IMG/VR virus record: IMGVR_UViG_3300042874_000230 | Coordinates: 1 to 31,667 of that record | Source of the DNA: a virus | Strand: one strand, 5' to 3' | Length of the DNA stretch: 31,667 bases | Notes under the pieces: model-generated | What the model was told of the DNA's origin: nothing | Seen by the model: the letters and a program-made list of their open reading frames with translations, nothing else | Databases searched by the model: none | Shown: positions 20,730 to 29,231 of the stretch, in pieces | Layout: each line of letters starts with the position of its first letter | Numbering within the stretch: position 1 is the stretch's first letter | Translations under genes and position numbers: made by a program

Positions 20730-21920
20730 TCAGACTCCTATTAGGTTTTGTGCGCGCGGCACGGTGCGGTCGACATTGAGCACGTACTCGTCGGCTCCGG
20801 CTCCTCGATAAAAGACCGCCATCTGCGAGCCGAGATACCTGCGTGGACAGCAGAACAAATTGGGCATGTTATGAGGAGCAGAAACCAAGGCGGATTCCGC
20901 GCCCCATGTGGAGCCGCCGTCTTTCGAGACCTTGCAATGCAGCGTCAGAATACTGGAGTACGTTTCGCTGCCGTCCGATTTGCCGCCATAGTAGACGGTC
21001 CACCAGCCTGTGACTAAATCCAGCTCAATGGCGCAGAGCCCTTGATCGTCCGTGCTATTTGTCACGACATCGGTCTTGGCTGTTATGGCGGATTCTGTCA
21101 CCGTCCAGCACGTCAAATCTGCATTGGCGGTATCTATCGCGTTCCAGGCGACGACAAGCAGCTGGCTATTTGTCAGGTCAACCGCCACGGCAAAATGAGC
21201 CCACCCTGCCGTCGCCAGCCCATCGACGAATGTCATCGGCGCGCCGAATTCCGTCTCAGCCCAGCTGTTTGCGGAATCGTCATGAATCTGTCGGCTTACC
21301 CGGTCGGCTGAAGCGTCCCAAAAGATTGCGAGAATATCCTGATTGTCGGCACCAAATCCGGGCGCGAGTATGATCTGATCTTGCGTGGCGTTCGCTTCAT
21401 TGATTGTGCGCGAGGCCCACGCCCCATTCGGGACATTCGCATTGAGAAGCCGATAGAAGCCTCCCTCTACTCCGGCGTCAATCTGCGTGCGAACATAAAC
21501 ATTGCCGCCTCGGGCGCGGGTAATCGAGAGGAAGCTCCCCGCGCCGACCGCCGACGTTCCGTCATGCACGCTCGTCTGCGTGCTCAAGGCATCAGAGGAG
21601 GCGGTATCTATCGTCCGGTAAAACGTATCGTCGGAAACCGTTTCCGTATAGGCGCAATGAATCAAACCGCCCGCCAGCCCGCTCCACTTGTCATACCACA
21701 CGGCAAGAGCCGTGGCCGTTCCGGCCAAAATAACGGTGCTTGTGCTCCACGTTATGCCGCCATCGGTAGACTTCTTGAACAGGATGTCGGCCAGTGAATC
21801 AATGTAGACCAGGTAGAGCGTCCCATCAGGAGTCTGGATTAAGTAATTCGTAGCAGCGGCATTGTAGGTACTACTACCCCCAAAAACGCTCGCAACGGCA
21901 ACATTGGCTCGACGTGACAT
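20730..21920 (-). CDS. Asp-box beta-propeller receptor-binding protein
   Basis: A 396-residue protein with Asp-box (BNR) motifs STDGGITW (about 51-58) and SKDGGSTW (about 340-347), and repeated strand patterns such as ILFKKSTDGG and LHCKVSKDGG. This is a sialidase-like six- or seven-bladed propeller. Catalytic Arg triad and Asp/Glu/Tyr residues of real sialidases are not evident, so binding of host glycans is more likely than hydrolysis. Position in the fibre block suggests receptor recognition. Confidence 0.8.
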   Translation of the reverse strand: MSRRANVAVASVFGGSSTYNAAATNYLIQTPDGTLYLVYIDSLADILFKKSTDGGITWSTSTVILAGTATALAVWYDKWSGLAGGLIHCAYTETVSDDTFYRTIDTASSDALSTQTSVHDGTSAVGAGSFLSITRARGGNVYVRTQIDAGVEGGFYRLLNANVPNGAWASRTINEANATQDQIILAPGFGADNQDILAIFWDASADRVSRQIHDDSANSWAETEFGAPMTFVDGLATAGWAHFAVAVDLTNSQLLVVAWNAIDTANADLTCWTVTESAITAKTDVVTNSTDDQGLCAIELDLVTGWWTVYYGGKSDGSETYSSILTLHCKVSKDGGSTWGAESALVSAPHNMPNLFCCPRRYLGSQMAVFYRGAGADEYVLNVDRTVPRAQNLIGV

Positions 21921-21936
21921 TATGCCCTCACCTTCA

Positions 21937-22716
21937 TTATTTTACGCACGAGACGGTTCTCATTTGCTGCGCGGCCGTGCTTCCCTTCGTGCTGGTAATC
22001 ACTCTCGTGCGATCGGCCAGGCTGGCGACGATTATCACTTGATCGGGCTCGGCCTTCGTTACACGCAAGCCGGAAGGAGTCACGGGCGGAAGATTCGGAA
22101 GAGCAGGCACGGTAATCGTTACGGATTTCCGGGCAACCTCCAGGGCATTCTTAATCAGGCGAGCCTCGATCACGTACGTCCCCGGCGGCTTCAGCTCGCC
22201 CATGCAATTCTGCGTCCCGGCCACTTCGCCCCAGATACAGCGCGGTAGGCTCTGCTCCGTGCGATACAGGACCCCGTTCTGATACCATTCTGTGCTGAAG
22301 GGCTCGGCGAGAGTCGTCTCCAGCCGCACCGTCCAGGGCGCGGTCGCGGGCGCGCCGATAATGTTGAGCGTCACAGTTGGAGGGACTGGAGCGGCGAAGG
22401 TTTTGGATACCGGAGCGGTCTTTGTCGATTCATTGTCGGCGGTATCAATCGCGCTGAGCCAGTAGCAGACGAAGAGTGTCCCGGCTGGCACCAGCGTATC
22501 GCTATACATTGTGACCTTGCCCAGCGTGACAAGCGGCGTCGCCGGGATTGTCGCCGGGCATGCCGAGCCGCCGAAGGATCGATAGAGCTTGTACCCCCTC
22601 AGGTCCGCTTCGGCATTCGCGTTCCACGCAATTGTCGCCGTCTCTGCTCCGGCTATGGCCGAGTAGAAGAAGAGGAGGAGCATTGCTGCGATGGAGCCAA
22701 GCGCTTTGAGTTTCAT
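21937..22716 (-). CDS. Signal-peptide FN3-like protein
   Basis: A 259-residue protein starting at ATG 22716 behind AAAGGACGCCAGA. The signal peptide is MKLKALGSIAAMLLLFFYSA followed by IAGAE (likely cleavage after AGA). An FN3 domain follows (ATIAWNANAEADLRGYKLYR ... VCYWLSAIDTADNESTKTAP), then an Ig-like segment (VTLNIIGAPATAPWTVRLET, FSTEWYQNGVLYRTEQ). A secretion signal in a tail-fibre block is uncommon and may place the protein in the periplasm or outer surface. The frame is open upstream to 22911 (see zinc-ribbon entry). Confidence 0.82.
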   Translation of the reverse strand: MKLKALGSIAAMLLLFFYSAIAGAETATIAWNANAEADLRGYKLYRSFGGSACPATIPATPLVTLGKVTMYSDTLVPAGTLFVCYWLSAIDTADNESTKTAPVSKTFAAPVPPTVTLNIIGAPATAPWTVRLETTLAEPFSTEWYQNGVLYRTEQSLPRCIWGEVAGTQNCMGELKPPGTYVIEARLIKNALEVARKSVTITVPALPNLPPVTPSGLRVTKAEPDQVIIVASLADRTRVITSTKGSTAAQQMRTVSCVK

Positions 22717-22911
22717 TCTGGCGTCCTTTCGGTTGTGATTTTGACATTGAGGACAGAGCCCTTTGTCGATGCCTCGTTCGAGCAGCTCCCGCGCCGTCGC
22801 ATTGCCGCATTGCGGACAAAGCGAATGCCATGGCGAAAGCATCACGCCGTGCGAATCGACGCGCATCTGCGTCGTGCAGCTACAGGTCGGGCAATGGCAT
22901 AGGGGAGTCAT
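22717..22911 (-). CDS. Zinc-ribbon module, in frame with the FN3 gene
   Basis: The frame from ATG 22911 (TAATG overlap with the hub stop) encodes 65 residues before the FN3 start, with CHCPTCSC (5-12), LCPQCG (31-36) and LCPQCQ (51-56), i.e. a double zinc ribbon, ending NHNRKDAR. There is no stop between it and the FN3 gene. It is either the N-terminus of one 324-residue protein or a first product with the FN3 gene re-initiated at 22716. The start coupling is strong; the boundaries are uncertain. Confidence 0.65.
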
Positions 22912-24599
22912 TACCAGCGCACCTCGATATAGCCGTCCAGCCCAGTCCCCGCCGCCGCGCCGCCCGAAATACCCTTCGTGCCTCCGAGCTTTCCGCCGCC
23001 CACGCTGACGGCATCGCCAACGCCAGATCCGGGCGTGCCATCGGTCGCCGGGTCTGAGGAATTCACCCCATAGCGCCCGCCGCCGCCACCATCGCCACGA
23101 CATTTCAGGACGGCGCTGAGCGTCGACGAGGAGAGCGTGCCCGCTGCGCCGCTGGTCGGATTCACGCCGCCTTCGCACGCGCCATTCCATGAGCCCTTGA
23201 CGCCCTTCGCGCCCTTGGCTCCAATGACGAGATCGAAGACTTGCGCGGGCGTCACGTCAAGAATCGTGACGGCCTTGCCGCTATTGCCGCCCGTACCGCC
23301 GTTCCCTTGCGAATGGAAGAAGCACCCCTGTATCTGATTAAATAATGTCGCCGCGCCGCCACCTCCGCCGCTGCCACCGACACAAGTAAATTCCGCCACG
23401 GTAACGCCCGCCGGAACTTCCCACTGGAAATTCCCCGGCGTCGAGAAGAGCTGCGAGTTGGGAAACACGGTGCCTATCATCAGGTCCGATTTTGCCGCGC
23501 CCACGATTTTAAGGAGGCTCTCAAGGTAGGCCTGCTCAAAGCTGGAGGTGGATAAATCATACTCGAAGAGATACGCGCCGCCGTCGGCCTCTTGAATCCT
23601 CCGGCGCATGACCTGGACTTGCGCGGGCAAAGCATAGGCCGGAAAATCTATCGAGACGAGCTGCGCCAGCTGGAGGAGCTGCGTGCGGAGGCGCGTATGG
23701 ATCTTTGTCACCACGTGGCCGAGCGCCCGGAGCTTCAGGAAGTTCACCGTATTGCCGTAGATTTCCAAATCGCCCAGCACGTTCGACGTCGGGTGGCGTA
23801 CCTCCTCATAGGCCTCATAGACGCCCGTCCCGCCCTCCAGCGAGCTCCGCTCGGCTTGCTCTGAGAGGGAATCGCGCGTCATGACGGTGCTCGTCGCGCC
23901 ATCGAGCGAGGTTACTTTTGTCATTTGCCGATTGCGATAATTATCCAAATCATCCAGGCGCGTCGTCGCTTCAATATCCTCATTATCCAGAGCGATCGGA
24001 CTGACGTCGAGATTCACGACGCGAAAATTCAGCGCTTTATGCTGGTCAATGAAGGCGATACCTCCGCCCGCATCGCCGACCTCACGAATAAAATCGGAGA
24101 GGCGCACGTTCTGCGCATCCGCAATCAGGAGGAGCGCGCCCTCGTCAATCACGCCCTCGAATATCCCATCCGCGCCGAGCCCTCCGGCTGAGAGGAGGGA
24201 GCGAAGGACGGTCCCCACGGAAACGTTGGTATAGAGATTCGAGAAGATGTTCCGCCCGGAGAGCACTTCCCATCCATTTGCCCGGGCGCGATACTCGAAG
24301 ACGGTTTCATCTCGCCCGGTAAATAATTCGACGCTCTGAATGATGCCGCCGAAATGGGTAAAGCCGCGTTCGATAAAATGTACGACCTGTCCGGCCAGCG
24401 GCGGAGCCGGAGGATCCAGAAGGACAAAGGAGCATTCCGATTCATCGCGCGCCGATTGGTCAATCAAGACGCTGTCTCTCCGTACCTTGCCCGCTACAAT
24501 GCCGTCGATCTCAATCCAATACTGGGTGCCTCCGGCCTCGCCGAAGCTCCCCGTCTCATCGCCGATTGTATCCGTGCCCATCGGAACGGCTAATTGCAT
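22911..24599 (-). CDS. Tail-tip hub protein with glycine-rich C-terminus
   Basis: A 562-residue protein starting at ATG 24599 behind GGGGAAG. The N-terminal half has the order of phage hub/baseplate proteins: a beta-rich start (TQYWIEIDGIVAGKVRRDSV), HFIERGFTHFGGIIQSVELF, FEYRARANGWEVLSGRNIFS, GALLLIADAQNVRLSDFIRE. From about residue 420 a Gly-rich tip (VGGSGGGGGAATL, GNGGTGGNSGKAV) ends in GYIEVRW, as in many glycine-rich receptor tips. It likely forms the adsorption end of the tail. It follows the tape measure and appendage genes. Confidence 0.85.
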   Translation of the reverse strand: MQLAVPMGTDTIGDETGSFGEAGGTQYWIEIDGIVAGKVRRDSVLIDQSARDESECSFVLLDPPAPPLAGQVVHFIERGFTHFGGIIQSVELFTGRDETVFEYRARANGWEVLSGRNIFSNLYTNVSVGTVLRSLLSAGGLGADGIFEGVIDEGALLLIADAQNVRLSDFIREVGDAGGGIAFIDQHKALNFRVVNLDVSPIALDNEDIEATTRLDDLDNYRNRQMTKVTSLDGATSTVMTRDSLSEQAERSSLEGGTGVYEAYEEVRHPTSNVLGDLEIYGNTVNFLKLRALGHVVTKIHTRLRTQLLQLAQLVSIDFPAYALPAQVQVMRRRIQEADGGAYLFEYDLSTSSFEQAYLESLLKIVGAAKSDLMIGTVFPNSQLFSTPGNFQWEVPAGVTVAEFTCVGGSGGGGGAATLFNQIQGCFFHSQGNGGTGGNSGKAVTILDVTPAQVFDLVIGAKGAKGVKGSWNGACEGGVNPTSGAAGTLSSSTLSAVLKCRGDGGGGGRYGVNSSDPATDGTPGSGVGDAVSVGGGKLGGTKGISGGAAAGTGLDGYIEVRW

Positions 24600-24607
24600 G
24601 GCTTCCC

Positions 24608-25432
24608 CTAACTGTTCGCAATTCTCAAGTCCGGCGCAATCGTCGCCGTCGCCAAGGCGGGCACGGCTCCGGCAATCGTCGCAATGCCCGTGAGAGCTCC
24701 TGCTGCTGCCAGTGTCAGGATATGTCCTTGCGACATATCTCCGGCCAGCCCGGACATGGTGGGCTCCGTCGACGCCATATTGCCGCGATAGACGGCCCAC
24801 AGGTGCGTCCCCTGAGCAATGGCCAGGGCGAAGCTGGTGGTATTGCGCTTCACGCCTGTCGTGACTAGGGAATCGAGCGTGCCGGTCGCGACGAGCTTTG
24901 TCAGCGTCTGCCCGGCCTTATTCGGCGCAAGCGGCGAGGAAAAAATCCCGGCCTCCGCCGTCTGCGCGCCCGCGCCGATTGTGGTTACATGGAATTCGAC
25001 GAAGGCGGCGGTATAGGGACGCGACGTTCTCCCGACGTAGACGGCGTAGGCGGTAGAGGCGACGGTGAGGAAAGTGCCCAGCGCCGCGCGATTGAGCCGA
25101 GAAAGCCAAATCTCTCGTTGCGTTTCGTAGAAAGCCGCAGGAGTCACGGAGCAGAAAATTGATTTTGTCCCGGCTCCCCAATTCACGGCGGCATCGCTAT
25201 TGCTGGAGGACATGACGGTCAGGCGCGAGAGGGTACTCGGCGCGCCCGCTGTGAAGATGCCGATCCCCTGCTCCCAGTCATTCCCGAAGACCACGGTGTA
25301 ATAGACCATCTGCCCGCTGACGAAGGCGCTGGCGAATGTGCGATACCCGGAGACGGTGCCCGCCAGGGAGTACGTTCCCGTTCCGGTCGTCGTGGTCGTT
25401 TCCTTCACGCGCGCGGCCATCATTTTATTCAT
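24608..25432 (-). CDS. Tail-appendage protein, paralogue A
   Basis: A 274-residue protein whose N-terminal part (ARVKETTTTTGTGTYSLAGT, FGNDWEQGIGIFTAG) is a common phage fibre-associated domain. The rest (TAAFVEFHVTTIGAGAQTAE, AGIFSSPLAPNKAGQTLTK, GLAGDMSQGHIL) is clearly related to the upstream neighbour. The two probably form a hetero-oligomer around the tip. ATG 25432 follows GAGGAAGCACTGCG. Confidence 0.78.
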   Translation of the reverse strand: MNKMMAARVKETTTTTGTGTYSLAGTVSGYRTFASAFVSGQMVYYTVVFGNDWEQGIGIFTAGAPSTLSRLTVMSSSNSDAAVNWGAGTKSIFCSVTPAAFYETQREIWLSRLNRAALGTFLTVASTAYAVYVGRTSRPYTAAFVEFHVTTIGAGAQTAEAGIFSSPLAPNKAGQTLTKLVATGTLDSLVTTGVKRNTTSFALAIAQGTHLWAVYRGNMASTEPTMSGLAGDMSQGHILTLAAAGALTGIATIAGAVPALATATIAPDLRIANS

Positions 25433-25453
25433 CGCAGTGCTTCCTCTCTCTCT

Positions 25454-26305
25454 TTACATCCCGGTCAGCCGCAAGTCAGGGGCGACAATCCCTGTGCCGA
25501 GCGCCGGAAGGCTGGTCGAGAACGTCGCGCCGAGCGAGGCGAAGGCTCCGCAGGCGGCCTTCTCCAGGACATGCCCTTGCGACATATCTCCGGCCAATCC
25601 TGCAAGCGTCGGCTGCGTCGTCGCCATGGCCGTCCGGAGGCCCACCCAAAAATGTCCCGGCTGTGTAAATGCGCTGGCGAAATTTCCCGTGTTCCTCTTC
25701 ACTCCAGTCGAGGTCAGCGAATCGACGGTCGAGGCTGTCAAGCGCTTTGATAAAGTTTGCGCCGTCTTGTCCGGCGCTTTCGGCGAGCTGAAAATTCCCA
25801 CGTCTGCCGTCTGCGCTCCGGCTCCCGCCGTGGTTACGTGAAATTCGACAAACGCTGTTGTGAATAATCCCGACGGGCTCTTCCCGATATAAACGAAGTA
25901 GCCTGTATCGCTGATTGTAATGGCGCTGCCCACGGCGGCGCGTGCGACGGGCGACATCAGGATATTGCGCTCCGGCTCATGGAGCGAGGCCGGGAGCGAA
26001 TCAATGATGATGACCTTATCGGTCGTTCCGGCATTCCCTAAATGCACGCGCTCGCCGCCATTGCTCGACTGAAGGACGGTCGTGCGCTTCAGGACGAAGG
26101 AGCTAGCCAGCTCGCCGATACCCGACTCCCAGTGCAGTCCCCATGTGATCGTGTAGTAGAAAGGCTCGCCCACGGAGTAGTATTGATTGAGCGCCTTGTG
26201 GCCGGACACGGCTCCAGATAGCCCGATATCGCCGACGCCGCCGTCGGCGCTGAGCTGGAAGATTCTCGGTGCGTGCATGGGATCCATGTAAAACGTATTG
26301 CTCAT
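25454..26305 (-). CDS. Tail-appendage protein, paralogue B
   Basis: A 283-residue protein starting at ATG 26305, overlapping the tape-measure stop as ATGA. It shares with paralogue A the blocks AFVEFHVTT.GAGAQTA, GIFSSP.AP.K and GLAGDMSQGH.L, and a similar C-terminus (IVAPDLRLTG against IAPDLRIANS), but its N-terminus (MSNTFYMDPMHAPRIFQLSA) differs. An ancient tandem duplication with divergence explains the pair. Confidence 0.78.
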   Translation of the reverse strand: MSNTFYMDPMHAPRIFQLSADGGVGDIGLSGAVSGHKALNQYYSVGEPFYYTITWGLHWESGIGELASSFVLKRTTVLQSSNGGERVHLGNAGTTDKVIIIDSLPASLHEPERNILMSPVARAAVGSAITISDTGYFVYIGKSPSGLFTTAFVEFHVTTAGAGAQTADVGIFSSPKAPDKTAQTLSKRLTASTVDSLTSTGVKRNTGNFASAFTQPGHFWVGLRTAMATTQPTLAGLAGDMSQGHVLEKAACGAFASLGATFSTSLPALGTGIVAPDLRLTGM

Positions 26306-28470
26306 ACGCTGGCACCTATCGAGCGCCAAGCCGAGGGCGTGCTCCGGGCGACGACGCGCGCGATTTCCCGGCCGTCGAGATAGAGCGGGACGGTGATCGT
26401 TTGCGCGCGCCCGCTGCCCATATCCAAGGCCTCGCGCATGAAGGCCGCCCCGCGCGTATTCAACGGAATGATGGCCTCCTTTCCGTGCAAGGTGGCCGGC
26501 GTCCCGGATCCAAAATCCCCGATGCCCCCCTTCGTGAATCCCAGGTTGTCGGTGAGCGCGAGCGCGGCGACGATGCCGGCAATGCCGAGCAGAATGGCCC
26601 CAGCCCATGGAATGCCGAAGACGGTGGCGGTGAGGGCTTCGGCGATCGCGGACAAGACCCCAATCACAAACGTGCCGACGGCGGTAATGATCCCCACCAT
26701 GGTGGCAAACATCGCGGAGAAGGCCGCGGTCACGGTCGCGAAAAATCCTGTGATCGCCGCCGTAGCACCCGCCCAAATGCCGGTGGTGGCTCCGGCCGTT
26801 GCCGCCGTATTGGCGACCATGAGTGCATTGGAGGCGGCCCATTGCACGGCCATGTTCAGCCCGCCTTGGATCACGGCAATCTGGGTGGACTTCCAGGCCT
26901 GTTTGACAAAATCCCCCCCCATAACAATCGCGTTGGCGACGCCGCTGGTCCAAGTAGTGACGATCTGTCCCACCGAAAAGGCATTGCTCGCGACGACGGC
27001 CTCGAGCTGTTTGGTCCAGAATCCCTTAAGCTGCTGCGCGGCCGTCGCCTGTTGCACGATGAACCGGCCCTGCGCTTCTTCATTGCGATCGCGCGCGTCC
27101 ATCTCCGCCTTGAATCGAGCCATGGCCGCGTCCTCTTCGATCATGTAGGCATCGACCCAGTTCTGTGCGATGGCCTGGGAGACGACGAACTCTTCATGGA
27201 TCCGCTTGCCGAGCAGCTCCTGCCGTGTCCCCTCCGCGTCCTGCTGGCGCAACGTCACTTGCGCACCGGAGACGATCCCGGCCCCCAGTCGTTCCTGTTG
27301 CTTGCCGGCCGCCTCGATCTGCGCGAGCTGGATCTTCGTGGACGCGACGATCTGTTGGCCGAGGCGCTCTTGACTCGACGAATGGGCCTCGACGGCCTTG
27401 GCCGCGTCCAACTGTTTCACTGCCAGGGCATCGAGCGACTTTTCGGCCTCCCTGGCCGATTGCACGCCTTTGATTTCTGAGGCGGCCCAGGCATCGATCG
27501 CTTTCACATGGTTCAGGGTTTCCTCCCAGGCCGCTTTCGAAAATGCCTGGAGAGAAAAAAGGGTCTGCGAAATCAACTGTACGGATGTCACCATGCCGGC
27601 CAGTCGAATTGAGAGCACGGAGGCGGCATCGGCAAATTGGTTGAACACGTTTTTGGTAAACACAATGACATCGGTGAAGGCCTTGACCAGGATGGTCATG
27701 GACGGCGCGAAGGCCACTCCCACTTGCATGGCAAATCCTTTGAGTGCGGACTCCATATCATCCATCGCATCATCGAACACCGTCAGATCCCCGCGAGCCG
27801 TATCCGTGAGGATCAACCCAAACTCGGCCGCTTTCTTCATCGAGTCATCGAGCGCGGCCCCGCCCTTATTCAGGATGGGAATCCAATCCAGCCCAGCCTT
27901 CCCAAACAGCTCGACGGCCATGCGGGCCTTGTTTGCCCCGTCCGGCATTTTCTGAAACGCATCGGCGATCGCCCGGAGTGTGGCGCCGGTACCCTTTTCC
28001 ACCACAGCCAGGCTCACCCCCATATCCTGAAAGAGCTTGATGCTCGAGGAGGTGCCGGCCGACACCCCCACCATTTCCTTGGAGAGTCCCTTCATCGCCA
28101 GCGCAATACTCCCGGACTCGAGCCCATTGCGCTTCATCGCCACGCCGAGACCTTCAATACTTGCCGCCGCGATGCCCGTCTTTTGCGCGAGCTGCTCGGT
28201 CTCCTCGGCGATCCGGCCGGCCTGCACCGTCATGGCAAAGGCGGCCGTCGTCACCGCGACAAACGCCCCAGCGAGCACGCCGGCGGCATTGGCCCCACCG
28301 CCAGCCAGATTGCGAAAGGCATCGAGGGCCCGATTCACGCCGCCCCCTAAGGACGTGCCGGCCGCATCGGAGCTCTTCATGAATTTGTCCACCGCGGCCT
28401 GTGCCTGGTTCAGGCCTTTGATCAGACCGTTCGAATCGGCGATGACTTCAAGGACCAGTTTGTTCGCCAT
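26302..28470 (-). CDS. Tape measure protein
   Basis: A 722-residue protein that sets tail length and is ejected with the DNA. N-terminal helices (ADSNGLIKGLNQAQAAVDKF), the conserved block EETEQLAQKTGIAAASIEGL, VELFGKAGLDWIPILNKGG, a long coiled coil (about 300-460), several hydrophobic helices (about 560-640) and a classical end (GGIGDFGSGTPATLHGKEAI, IPLNTRGAAFMREAL). At about 0.15 nm per residue the tail would be near 110 nm. It follows the chaperone genes and overlaps them by 23 bases. Confidence 0.95.
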   Translation of the reverse strand: MANKLVLEVIADSNGLIKGLNQAQAAVDKFMKSSDAAGTSLGGGVNRALDAFRNLAGGGANAAGVLAGAFVAVTTAAFAMTVQAGRIAEETEQLAQKTGIAAASIEGLGVAMKRNGLESGSIALAMKGLSKEMVGVSAGTSSSIKLFQDMGVSLAVVEKGTGATLRAIADAFQKMPDGANKARMAVELFGKAGLDWIPILNKGGAALDDSMKKAAEFGLILTDTARGDLTVFDDAMDDMESALKGFAMQVGVAFAPSMTILVKAFTDVIVFTKNVFNQFADAASVLSIRLAGMVTSVQLISQTLFSLQAFSKAAWEETLNHVKAIDAWAASEIKGVQSAREAEKSLDALAVKQLDAAKAVEAHSSSQERLGQQIVASTKIQLAQIEAAGKQQERLGAGIVSGAQVTLRQQDAEGTRQELLGKRIHEEFVVSQAIAQNWVDAYMIEEDAAMARFKAEMDARDRNEEAQGRFIVQQATAAQQLKGFWTKQLEAVVASNAFSVGQIVTTWTSGVANAIVMGGDFVKQAWKSTQIAVIQGGLNMAVQWAASNALMVANTAATAGATTGIWAGATAAITGFFATVTAAFSAMFATMVGIITAVGTFVIGVLSAIAEALTATVFGIPWAGAILLGIAGIVAALALTDNLGFTKGGIGDFGSGTPATLHGKEAIIPLNTRGAAFMREALDMGSGRAQTITVPLYLDGREIARVVARSTPSAWRSIGASV

Positions 28471-28807
28471 GCTTCTTCAGTTCTGCGAGATCCTCAAAGA
28501 CCCGGAGTGTCTGTTGTCCGATGTCTGACGAGCCACGCTCACTCTGCTCCACCATCGACCGCGGCATGAAATCTTCCGGCCCGTAGGACTTGTCGGTCTT
28601 TTTCCGTCGATTCACATTCGCCAGGGTTGCAACCGTAAGTCCGGTCCGCCAAAATGCCGCCGGCTGGCCGAACGGTTCGATCGCCGCATAGGTCTGCCAC
28701 TCCCGCAGGAGTCGGGCCGACATCCGAGCCAGCAGCCTGTCCGGGTTTGGAAATCCCAGACTCAGAGCGAGACGGAAGGCGAATCGACGCTCTGGGCTGC
28801 TTCGGAG
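28448..28807 (-). CDS. T domain of tail assembly chaperone GT (via -1 frameshift)
   Basis: Read in the -1 frame from the slippery site, this gives a 119-residue T domain (KLRSSPERRFAFRLALSLGF around the junction, then FPNPDRLLARMSARLLREWQ, YAAIEPFGQPAAFWRTGL, TVATLANVNRRKK). The motif LGFP.PD.LL.R....L.EW..Y..IEPFG is that of phage GT fusions and DUF4035-like proteins. It has no ribosome site of its own, so the fused 243-residue product is expected. An internal ATG at 28723 exists but is not needed. Confidence 0.88.
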   Translation of the reverse strand, partial: LRSSPERRFAFRLALSLGFPNPDRLLARMSARLLREWQTYAAIEPFGQPAAFWRTGLTVATLANVNRRKKTDKSYGPEDFMPRSMVEQSERGSSDIGQQTLRVFEDLAELKKHGEQTGP

Positions 28808-29178
28808 TTTTTTAGGAGCTGCTCGTTCTCCTCTTCATCCATCCCGGACAATCGACTAGCCACCTTGGCCAATCGCTCCAGCACCGCCGCGCTCTTTGTG
28901 CCCAGCTTGAGAATGTCCGTTTCCGAAAAGATCGGTTGCCGGTTCCGGTCCACCAACGTCCGGACCAACAGCTTGGCCGTAGAATTCTCGAGCTTCGCCT
29001 TGCGCGTCTTGCCCTGAAATTCCATGATGGACGCCTGATAGGCATTCTTGCCGGCGCCGGTGAGGCCGCACACCAAGACGGTGCGATTCTTCCACTCAGG
29101 CACGAGGACTTCTTCCGTCGGAATGTCATCCATCCCAAGAATTTCATCTTTGCTGAGTAATTCGTTTCCGTTGTCCAT
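28762..29178 (-). CDS. Tail assembly chaperone G
   Basis: A 138-residue zero-frame chaperone that helps the tape measure recruit tail-tube subunits. ATG 29178 is preceded by GGGGAG. Features: acidic start (MDNGNELLSKDEILGMDDIP), VLVPEWKNRTVLVCGLTGAG, KLLVRTLVDRNRQPIFSETD and a helical end. LTGAGK resembles a P-loop but lies in a conserved chaperone strand-turn and is not thought to be an ATPase. About 124 codons in, A AAA AAC diverts a fraction to the T frame. Confidence 0.88.
   Translation of the reverse strand: MDNGNELLSKDEILGMDDIPTEEVLVPEWKNRTVLVCGLTGAGKNAYQASIMEFQGKTRKAKLENSTAKLLVRTLVDRNRQPIFSETDILKLGTKSAAVLERLAKVASRLSGMDEEENEQLLKNSEAAQSVDSPSVSL
28807..28813 (-). promoter_or_regulatory. 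Programmed -1 frameshift slippery site A AAA AAC
   Basis: Minus-strand heptamer AAAAAAC sits in the zero frame as CTA AAA AAC, the ideal X XXY YYZ arrangement. Slipping back one base enters the open T frame (28807 to 28448), with no stop between and a family-typical protein sequence. No strong downstream stem was evaluated. Confidence 0.88.
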
Positions 29179-29231
29179 AACTCCCCTTCCCATCAATACG
29201 AATGTATGACTCGAGCGCTCGCGTTCCTGCC

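Noticed and set aside
19827-20744. 305-codon plus-strand frame opposite the repeat protein
   Set aside because: It is the complement of the 60-base repeat; the repeating Ala/Val/Glu pattern is a by-product of the opposite strand.
22717-23190. N-terminal extension upstream of the zinc ribbon (417-residue reading)
   Set aside because: The extension beyond 22911 reads the Gly-rich end of the hub gene in another frame and gives Arg/Trp-rich noise.
26269-27480. 403-codon plus-strand frame opposite the tape measure
   Set aside because: It mirrors the tape-measure codon pattern, is rich in Arg/Gly/His/Pro, has no family motif or ribosome site and runs against the operon.
28762-29178. P-loop ATPase reading of LTGAGK in chaperone G
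   Set aside because: The motif is short of a full Walker A (GxxxxGK[ST]) and the gene place and frameshift identify a tail chaperone.
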